Part shown: in pieces, positions 56,335 to 64,000 of the stretch | How the letters are laid out: each line of letters starts with the position of its first letter | How positions within the stretch are numbered: the first letter of the stretch is position 1 | Source: Catonia carolina | Lineage: Eukaryota > Arthropoda > Insecta > Hemiptera > Achilidae | Assembly (NCBI GenBank): GCA_035578175.1 | Contig: JAQMRL010000006.1 | Coordinates: 30,004,393-30,068,392, forward strand | Length of the DNA stretch: 64,000 bases | Direction of reading: 5' to 3' | Position numbers and translations under genes: made by a program | The notes under the pieces: model-generated | What the model saw: only the letters and a program-made list of their open reading frames with translations | Database searches by the model: none | Told to the model about the DNA's origin: nothing

Positions 56335-56494
56335 GTTGGTAACGTGCTCGCCTCTCATCATGCGGTCTTGGGTTCGAATCCCATTCAGGCACGGCATATT
56401 TTCATACGTTACAAAAATCATTTCATCCTTCACCGTCTGCATTAGCAGTAATTGCAGAACAGCCGGACGTTAAACAAAAAAAAAAGAAAAAAAA
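56335..56494 (+). repeat. SINE-A with 14-bp target-site duplication
   Basis: 5'-truncated copy beginning GTTGGTAACGTGCTCGCC, with B box GGTTCGAATCC, body and an A-rich tail. It is flanked by the identical 14-mer GATACTTGACTGCA at 56321-56334 and 56495-56508. It landed in the inverted-loop sequence next to the hairpin, so it is younger than that structure. Confidence 0.95.
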
Positions 56495-56509
56495 GATACT
56501 TGACTGCAT

Positions 56510-57293
56510 TGCACACAATGGTAGAATATAATGGAATAATTTAGTTGAAAGAACTAACCGTACCAAAAGGAGAAATAAATAAAATATGACATTATTGTAC
56601 TAATCACAATTATTCAAAATTTAATCACAAATTTTAATCACAATTATTCAAAATTTAAAAAATTGTATAATTTCATATAACCTAGGCCTATGTTAATTGG
56701 AAATCTTTAAGCTTTTCAACAGTGAAAGAAATTTTGAAATCGTTTACGTAGTTATTGAGTATCACCTCTTTCAAATAAATAAACACAAAATCTACTTCTT
56801 TATAATATTAGTCTAGACAACTGCAACTGGAATTCATTACAACTAGCAGTATTTATGATAATGTACGTGTGCATTGTCCTGTTTTCGTCGTGATTGAGGA
56901 AATCACCCAGTGGCAATAACTTGTCAGTGTTCTATATTAAATCCTTATCCCAGCTTCTCTTTAGACTCCTTTGTGGATTTTGTAGTCGGTGTGGGTATGA
57001 CAGTGTTTGCACCTGTGGATTTGTGTGATTAATTAGTTTTGAATGAGAATTGTGTGTATAATTTGTTAATGGCTGTATTTAGGCATTGTGTTTATACAGA
57101 GGTCACGATATCTGATAGAAGTTCGTATATTCTACGAACAACTATTTGTGATTAAATGTAAAAATTTGTTTCGTAAAGCTTTTTTTGTGTCCTGTTTACA
57201 ATTTTATGTTTTGGTTCCGATATCCAGCTTTAATAAGGAACTACTGTAGTATAATTTTGTCATTGCATTTTATGTCCGTATTTTGGTAGTAAA
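56510..57293. other. Unannotated AT-rich DNA
   Basis: No feature recognised. Confidence 0.5.
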
Positions 57294-57295
57294 TA

Positions 57296-58462
57296 CAGTT
57301 AATTCCGGATAATTGGGGCACATCAGGACCGGAGGATTTTGGCCCAATTAAATGGTTGGCTCTAATAAACGAATTCATAAACTGTGGCGTTTACGATACT
57401 GTATTTTATTAAAATTATCACGTACATAAATTTTACATGCAAGTTCTATCCATATACACACGAAACAAATAAAAGGGTATCAGAACAATGATAACTTTTT
57501 CGCAAAACCTTTTGCCTTGGTTTTAAGCATTGGACCATTGACACTAACACCTTGCTAAGTTACAATGGCAAACCATTCATTCAATGCTTCTCAAAAATTG
57601 GATCCTTCACGTTTTTTTTCTGAGATGTTCCATGATCTTTTAATGCCCACTCTTGGCGTATTTTATTTTCTCGGAGCACGATAAAAGCTATCATAATTTT
57701 CGGTATACCGATTAGTACCGATAGTTTATGTTGGCTTAGAATACGTTTTTATTTTGTCGTGAAGCTTTATTCGTTCACACAGTCATATCGTTACGCGGAA
57801 TTTAACTCACAAAGACGTTGATAGTAGGTAGGCCTACTGTACTGTAAGCCTACGCATAAAAATGTCATCAAAATGTGTGAAACGAATGGTAATTAAAATA
57901 AATAATAAAAAGTATGCCTGGAAATAACAAAACAACCAGACTCGAAAAAGAGTATGTTGCAGTACACTCATGAAATCACAAAATAACTGATGAGAAGCAT
58001 GAAATTACGAACGTTCTTTGTACGTATGACAAGTAGTGACAACTAACCATAAGTTGCAAGGAGGCTGGCTGTACAGCTTGTAAGGTTGGGCATTACTAGT
58101 GGATATGACGCGCTGAAATTTGTGCAATGACGATTATGTAGCTTACACATCGTACTGTAAATAACTTTTCTGTTATGACTGATGTGTGATTACTGTTGTT
58201 TATCTATCGAAATACTCTACCCTTCCCATTATCTTATCGTACCTCTTAGAACCACATGTTGTTCATCGCTGCAGTGGTTTTAATAAAACATATAATTTTA
58301 TTATGTACATACATCAGACTGGCCCCAATAAGCGGCATTATGGACCGAATTAACGGAGTATTAATCATTGTAAAATCCGATTATAATTTTGTTCATTAAA
58401 GAACTGTCCCAAAAAACCGGCTGCCCCAATTCACCAGTAGACCAATTATCCGGAATCGACAC
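57296..58462 (-). mobile_element. Pogo/Tigger-like element, diverged
   Basis: Left end CAGTTAATTCCGGATAATTG and right end whose inverse reads GTCGATTCCGGATAATTGG. A TA precedes the left end, but the right target duplication is unclear. GGCCCAATTAA and CTGCCCCAATTCA-like motifs lie inside the ends. A CENP-B-type DNA-binding segment on the minus strand supports the assignment. Confidence 0.7.
57485..57700 (-). pseudogene. CENP-B-type helix-turn-helix of a Tigger-like transposase
   Basis: The minus strand reads EALNEWFAIVT, a TAG, QGVSVNGPMLKTKAKGFAKK and LSLF. This is the second DNA-binding helix-turn-helix of CENP-B, pogo and Tigger proteins (pattern LxxWFxxxxxxGxPVSGPMLxxKAxxxAxxL). Upstream frames (RENKIRQEWALKDHGTSQKK) may be the remainder of the first. 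No catalytic domain could be read. The segment lies near the left end of the element, so the coding order in this copy is disturbed or the catalytic part is deleted. Confidence 0.7.
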
Positions 58463-58634
58463 CATAATTTTTTTCTATCGATGGTGTTTCAGATGACTGG
58501 CGTTCGGATAATCGACGCTCCTGTGTTTAAGTATTATTAATTGAAACAAATGTATTCATAGTTACGTGATAATTTATTTATCTTTGATGTTCACTACTTA
58601 TTTCAAATATTAATTAGTATACGAAATTGTTTAA

Positions 58635-59614
58635 TTTTTACTTTCTCTTGCCTATATACTATACAGGAACGAAAGTATTGTTTTCATTTCGATTTTTTCG
58701 AAATTGAGTTTTCACCGGATATACACACACGCGTTTTCAGCCCCCTGAACCCAAAACATGTTTTTAGCCGATTGGTCTCTGTGTGTGAGTGTGTGGGTGC
58801 GAAGAAAATATCTCAAGAACGGAACATCGTACGAAATTGAAACTTGGAACTTTTAAGTTAGGTACCACTAGAGGACCCGACACGAACATTTTCATCAAAA
58901 TCGGTCAACCAGAAGTATTAGTTTATTCGTGTCATTTTTCACTTTTTTGCGATTTTCTCAAAAACGGCTCCTACAATTTTTTAAAAGAATCGTTTCATTT
59001 ACTAAATTTTTTATGCTCTACAAGATAGGGTAGGTGCCATGTCTACTGAAATTCTTGAGAAGGCTGTTTTTACTTGCAAAATTGATTTTTAAGATTGCAA
59101 CCTTAATATGCATTTTATCGCAAATACATTTTTTTACATACATTTGTATGTAATAAAAGACAATTTACAATTTATTTTATAGACAATTTTTAACCCCACA
59201 ACTTTTATTTCAAACATCTTTTGGTGAAACGCTTAGTTTAGCGGTAATTAGCGATTTTCCGTTTTCTTCTCACGAAAACGTGCAAGACATTTTTTAAATG
59301 TTTCAACCTTTTTGTGCATTTTACAATAAAAAAGTATAATCAGATTTAGAGGAAATTAAAAGATCTACAACTTTTATTTAGAGCGTTTTTCTCTACAGAG
59401 CCTAGTTTAACGTGAAAGAGTGATTTTCCGTATTTTTAAGCCAAACTGAGGTTGATTTTCATTTTGCGTCATTCACTCAAGATTCAAATAAGGTTATGGT
59501 TTTGAGATTAGTTTTTTTGTTTATTTCTAATGTTTTATTGCAATATTAGGTAATATAATTCATTTTTTTCATTGGCAAGAGGAAGTTGTGTGAGTGTTTT
59601 ATACCAATTTTTTT
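58635..59614 (-). repeat. rep900, full length
   Basis: Reverse copy from TTTTTACTTTCTCTTGCCTA to GTGTGAGTGTTTTATACCAA, with ATCAAAATCGGTCAACCAGA and both modules. An AT-rich insertion of about 30 bases sits near 59120-59200. Confidence 0.9.
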
Positions 59615-60564
59615 TTAGAAATAAAGTTTAATTTGTTATAACTCCATTGATGTACGTGGGTTAGTGTCATTTCATGAAATTCATTCCCAGTTCGATTATG
59701 CTAATAAAACCAATATAAGCTTAATCGATTTTTCTTTATCTACAAAATATATTTTTCTACCCCGTCGTACAATTTTTGTTAGACTATTTTCTTTGAATTG
59801 AACTCAGATAATAATATAATTGGGAATTTATATTATGACGTGAAAATAGTAAATGATAATATGTTCATGATTATAATTAAAATTGTGTGTGTATGTGTAA
59901 AAGCCATACGTTCTCCTATATCAACCAAAATGCAGGATATAAGGACATTCTATAAGAAACTAATCATCGTAAAAGAGTATTATCCTGGACTTCATTAGGT
60001 TGCTTACTTCTTCTTCGTCTCCTTCGGGACTCTTCTTATTCTTATTCTTCTTTTTTAAGGTAATCTGTCTATTTCAGTCTTCATAGTAATCCATCCACGA
60101 CGTTCGCTTCGCTCCCATCGAAACGCGGAACTTTATCGACCCGTGCCTTTTCACTACAATTCCTCTTCTGTTCTTTATCTTTTTTTTTTATCTGACGGAT
60201 CAAAATATCTATCTACGTAATTCTCTTTTTGTATTATCTTCATTTATTTTATCTTGTCTTCCGTACGCATAATAATAAAATACACGTGCGCACGCACAGA
60301 AAATGATTATATGTGGCCTAATTCAAAATGTATTAGCTAATTCTATTATAACAGTTCCTTTGAAATTCGATCCACATTATCTATCTAAATCTATCACCCA
60401 CATAGATAAGTAGTAAAATACATTTACTATGGAAATTAGTTTGGACCTTCGAGTGAAATTTCTCTTTACACGATTAAAGATGCAAAATATTTTTTTTTTT
60501 TGTGTATAAAAAAGGGCTCGTCTACTATACCATTTAATGTAATATGCTAAATAAAAATGAAAAA
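59615..60564. other. Unannotated DNA
   Basis: Pyrimidine-rich TTCTTC runs near 60005-60055. No gene or repeat recognised. Confidence 0.45.
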
Positions 60565-60580
60565 TTAATATTACTATACT

Positions 60581-61747
60581 TTTTTTTTATCCGAGGCGGC
60601 GAGAAAAACTCATGTTCACTCCCTCACGATGGGCGAAGTAGTGTTGGACTTAATCGAGGCGTCCTCGTCCAGCCCCAAGGAGGCCGCAACCGCCTTACCA
60701 ACCAAAAACCCGCTGCCTGGCCACTTGATCCTACATCAGCAAACAACCCTCCACCTCCCTCGGAACTGTTTATATAATACTACAAGGGAAATGTCGGGTT
60801 AAAAAAAATTACATACTGTCAGCGGGGCGTGGAAGAAAACCGTAGCCTAATTCCCCTCTCGCTCTCACTGACCAACTCTCACTCTCTCACTTTCATTCAT
60901 CTCATTCATCACCAGCTCAGGAAATTAGTGTGCCTACTTTACTTACTGAGATTGGGACAGGATTGATTCACTGTGGGAGAGGGCGATCCCACTGATCTCC
61001 ATATGTCCCCTCCCTCCGCAGTCTCCCAACCACCCTCTCCACAAACTGAGCGACCAACTTCCAGCTCTCCTCATCCTGCAGCATCGCTGTCCCTACTCTC
61101 TCTCGGGTCCACTGTGCAACGCCTATCTTCATAGATGTCTCCATTCTGTCGAGGCCAAAATAGGGACTCTTTTAAATATATACGAAACGGACTCCTCCTC
61201 TTCACTATCGCACAGCCGACATTTAGGTACTTCAAGAAGTTTGTGCCTAGTCAAGTATGCCTCAAAGAAACAATGCCCTGTTAGCATCTGCGTCAGCTCG
61301 TGGTTGGTATCACCAAATGTCCTCCTTATCCACACCTCGACATTTGGAATGAACCTCCTTGTCCACTCCCCGACCTTAGCTTCGCTCCATCTTCTCTGCC
61401 ACCTGCTGAGTAATCGACTCCAACATTCCTCTTTATCAGCACCTGCACGCTACTCTTCCCTCCCACACGCCGCTAGATCCCATGGAGGCATCCCCGAAAT
61501 TACCAGGGTTGCTTCCGTAGATACAGTTCTATAAGGACTACATATTTTCAGAACCAGTTTCCGCTGCGTCCTTAGAAGCCTACCGCTGTAACTTTTAAAT
61601 CTTAGGACTCTGCTCCACACAGGTACACCATACAATACTACTGATGTTGCTGCTGCCAACATCAATCTCTTTGCTTGCCTTGAGCCCCAAATATTAGGCA
61701 TCAATCTATTTAAGGTGCTGCAGATTCTTTCGGTTTTAGCCAACGTC
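60581..61747 (-). mobile_element. 5'-truncated R1-clade LINE with 16-bp target-site duplication
   Basis: Flanked by TTAATATTACTATACT (60565-60580) and TTAATACTACTATACT (61748-61763), one mismatch in 16. On the minus strand it starts inside the polyprotein and ends with a GC-rich 3' untranslated region and a short poly(A) (T run at 60581-60588). Limits are therefore known to the base. Length 1167 bp. Confidence 0.9.
60965..61747 (-). pseudogene. R1-clade LINE polyprotein, C-terminal part
   Basis: Minus strand: AKTERICSTLNRLMPNIWGS, RQAKRLMLAAATSVVLYGVP, VWSRVLRFKSYSGRLLRTQR and YRTVSTEATLVISGMPPWDL, then a TAG at about 61450 that relatives do not have. The same frame continues with LLSRWQRRWSEAKVGEWTRR, FIPNVEVWIRRTFGDTNHEL, TQMLTGHCFFEAYLTRHKLL and the zinc-knuckle region CRLCDSEEEESVSYIF. 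After a stop at 61129 the true frame is shifted and reads MLQDEESWKLVAQFVERVVG to a stop near 60970. LMPNxxGxRxxxRxLL and the CxxC knuckle are R1-clade marks. The catalytic core lies upstream and was not copied. Confidence 0.9.
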
Positions 61748-61866
61748 TTAATACTACTATACTAGTAACCATTAAATTGCGAGCTTCGTAGTAAACCGAG
61801 TCGTGTACCTCCATGTCCTGCCTTACTGTGTTGCCAGTTCCTCTCGTCCTGAACAATCACAGACTT

Positions 61867-61930
61867 TTTCTTTCCAATGTAAATATTGGAAAGAAAAAGT
61901 CGTGTGAGTGTTTCACCCTAGATTTTTATT
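61867..61930 (-). repeat. rep900 5' end remnant with a 40-bp hairpin
   Basis: GACTTTTTCTTTCCAATG and CATTTACATTGGAAAG-type sequence form a nearly perfect inverted repeat (61867-61906). The right half continues into GTGTGAGTGTTTCACCCTAG, the rep900 5' end in reverse. The left half is thus an inverted copy of the family's CTTTCTCTTGCCAATG block. Confidence 0.75.
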
Positions 61931-62630
61931 TTAACTTACCTGTTAATTTTTCCATGTGAAGAGATTGTAGATTTTTTGCTGTGAATAAAAATAAATTTAA
62001 TTTGACCTACATTTTCATAAATGTTGTTATAAGTACGGTGTATTTCAAATTACACGCATAAGTGAACTATATTCTGTACTGCAAACTTTTGCATACTAAA
62101 CCTACTTTTGCCAGGTAGGCTTACCAATTTACTGAATCAGGTATATCGATGGACAGTATTGCCTATGTAGAATATTACGGTGTGATACAGTATTGAACGC
62201 AGATACTCTAGTAAATTGAATTTATGTATGCAGTTCTCAAGTAAATTACATTGTTCAGTAATTGTGTAAGCCCAATCAATACTTCATTATTCATATGTAA
62301 TTAATAATACATGTATCCAATCATCAAAGCAACCATAATCATCTGCTATAATTATTCTAATTATGGTTTAGATTGGACTAACTGTCAATTTATTCACAAA
62401 ATAATATTCCCGATAAGATTAGAAATTATATTTCGATTCAATATCATATTTTTTATTAAATTTTGTAAAAAAACAATAAAATTACCGAATCGTTTTAGTT
62501 ACTTGAGATACAAAAGATAACATTGTATAAAATGAAAATAGTTTTAAATGGTTTGCTGTTATCCAATTTTGAATACCATACTAGTGTAATATAAATACCC
62601 ATAGAGCACACCTTACAAGTCCTAAAAATC
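61931..62630. other. Unannotated AT-rich DNA
   Basis: No feature recognised. Confidence 0.5.
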
Positions 62631-62632
62631 TG

Positions 62633-63381
62633 GTGTGAAGCACTCACACAACTTTCTCTTGCCAATGCAAATAATTAACAATATAACCTAACATTAGTAA
62701 TAAAACATTAGAAATAAACAAAAAACTAACCCCAATAAACACAACCTAATTTAATCATGAGTGAAAGACGCAAAATTAAAATCAACCTCAGTTTGGCTTA
62801 AAAATACGGAAAATCACTATTTCACGCTAAACTAGGCTCTGTAGAGAAAAATTATAAAATAAAAGTTGTAGATCTTTTAATTTCCTATAAATTTGATTAT
62901 ATACACTTGTCGTAAAATGCATAGTAAGGCCAAAATCTTAAAAAAATCGATTTTTCACACGTTTTCGTGGAAAAAACAGAAAATTGCTAATTACCGCTAA
63001 ACTAAGCGTTATACAAAAATGCGCTGGAAATAAAAAATTTAGAATTTTAAATTCGCTACAAATTTTATTATACCTATACATTTTTTTGCGCTAAAATGCA
63101 TATTAAAGCCACAATATTATAAAACAATTTTTTTTTACGAGAAAACAGCCTTTCCAAGAATTTCAGCAGACATGGCGCCTATCCTATCTTTTAGAGGATA
63201 AAAAATTTAGTAAACCATTTTAGTTTCTGAGAAAATCGTGAAAAAGTGAAAAATTACACGAATAAACTACTACTCCCGGTTGAGCGATTTTGATGCAAAT
63301 GTTCGTGTTGGGTCCGGTAGTGGTATCTAATTTAAGTTTCAAGTTTCAAGTTCACACGATGTTCCGTTCTTGAGATATTCT

Positions 63382-63423
<42 letters not shown>

Positions 63424-63532
63424 CAGTTGCTAAAAACATGTTTTTTGGGTTCAGGGGGTCTGAAAACGTGTAGATCCGGTGAAAAGTCAATTAAATAAAA
63501 TCGCCATGGATATAGGCAAGGGAAAGTAAAAA
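62633..63532 (+). repeat. rep900, full length, with expanded (CA)n
   Basis: From AAAAATCTGGTGTGAAGCAC to GGCAAGGGAAAGTAAAAA with both modules. The internal CA tract has expanded to about 18 units (63385-63420). The segment with the CATGAAAACAATAC block is partly deleted near the 3' end. Confidence 0.9.
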
Positions 63533-63534
63533 TT

Positions 63535-64000
63535 CTTCGAACGTGAAGAATCCTACGTAGTCGTAGACCACGCTTATCCTCTTATGTTTACTTGTGTGAT
63601 ATTTTGCAGCATTTCTTATTTTTCACCTTTCATCACATAAACAAAGTACTCCAGTTTTCTACATCTCACAGTATTCTTAGTTCCATTTCCTTATTCAATC
63701 TTACCAAGATTTCTATGTTCTTTACTCTATTCATCCACAATATTTTCAGTAATCTCCTACAACACCACTTTTCGAAAATCTAGTCTTTTTATATAATTTT
63801 TCGTTTTACGTTTAACTTTATACCCCATAATTATAATAATATTGAAAACACTTAAAAGCGGATCAATATAATTTGGAGTAAAAATTTAGAATCCCAGTTA
63901 CTGAAAAATTTAGAACACACAATTAGAAAAAGAAATTCTTACAACTCATGATAAAAATGGACATTTGAAGGTAGAATAAACACATCCTCAACTTTATGTA
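63535..64000. other. Unannotated DNA
   Basis: No gene or repeat recognised before the window ends. Confidence 0.5.

Noticed and set aside
60544..60777. Open stretch of 77 codons rich in proline and asparagine
   Set aside because: It lies antisense in the 3' untranslated region of the R1-type LINE and crosses the element boundary at 60580/60581.
1..64000. CRISPR arrays, bacterial operons, rRNA genes
   Set aside because: No regularly spaced short repeats, ribosome binding sites with tightly packed genes, or rRNA landmarks were seen; everything points to animal nuclear DNA.

Overview
This is AT-rich eukaryotic nuclear DNA, almost certainly from an insect with a large, repeat-laden genome. The evidence is intact or decayed mariner, pogo/Tigger, piggyBac-like and Helitron DNA transposons, insect-type non-LTR retrotransposons and at least three families of tRNA-derived SINEs. 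The repeat mix makes me lean towards a hemipteran, but that is a guess. I recognise no host gene, exon or functional RNA gene. The window is best read as an intergenic or intronic graveyard of mobile elements.

Layout. 0-9 kb holds copies of two abundant unclassified repeats, here called rep440 (about 440 bp, starting near GGTCATCAGCCGAAAG) and rep900 (about 900 bp, from AAAATCTGGTGTGAAACACTC to GGCAAGAGAAAGTAAAA). It also holds a composite terminal-inverted-repeat element (2992-3957), a palindromic rep440 with a rep900 nested in it (4118-5627), SINEs and an eroded reverse transcriptase (7.6-8.2 kb). 9-14 kb is mostly unexplained AT-rich DNA with one sharp SINE insertion and a pyrimidine-rich block. 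14-20 kb carries a broken mariner, two pogo-like elements and the C-terminal end of a Helitron helicase. 21-31 kb is the most gene-like part: a nearly complete DUF4817-type transposase element (22015-23345), a LINE tail, a TTAA-flanked piggyBac-like element with a duplicated right end, a mariner with an apparently intact transposase (26432-27753), and a 5'-truncated LINE with a target-site duplication (28774-30344). 31-44 kb alternates rep900, rep440, a SINE, a GC-rich LINE remnant with a histone-type 3' stem-loop, and a mariner whose ends are 188-bp inverted copies of its transposase 3' end. 45-64 kb contains a jockey-like LINE tail, two more pogo-like elements, an eroded helix-turn-helix reading frame, a deletion derivative of the fold-back mariner, a 0.5-kb hairpin with a SINE inserted beside it, an R1-clade LINE with a 16-bp target-site duplication, and more rep900 copies.

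The genes do not form a host pathway. What they share is mobilisation: transposases acting on their own terminal repeats, and reverse transcriptases that could have copied the SINEs. Only the mariner transposase at 26.5-27.6 kb looks uninterrupted. The DUF4817-type transposase is almost complete but its usual ATG is ATA and a TGA sits 13 codons before its normal end. Several nested insertions give a relative order of events. All family assignments come from reading motifs by eye, without database searches.
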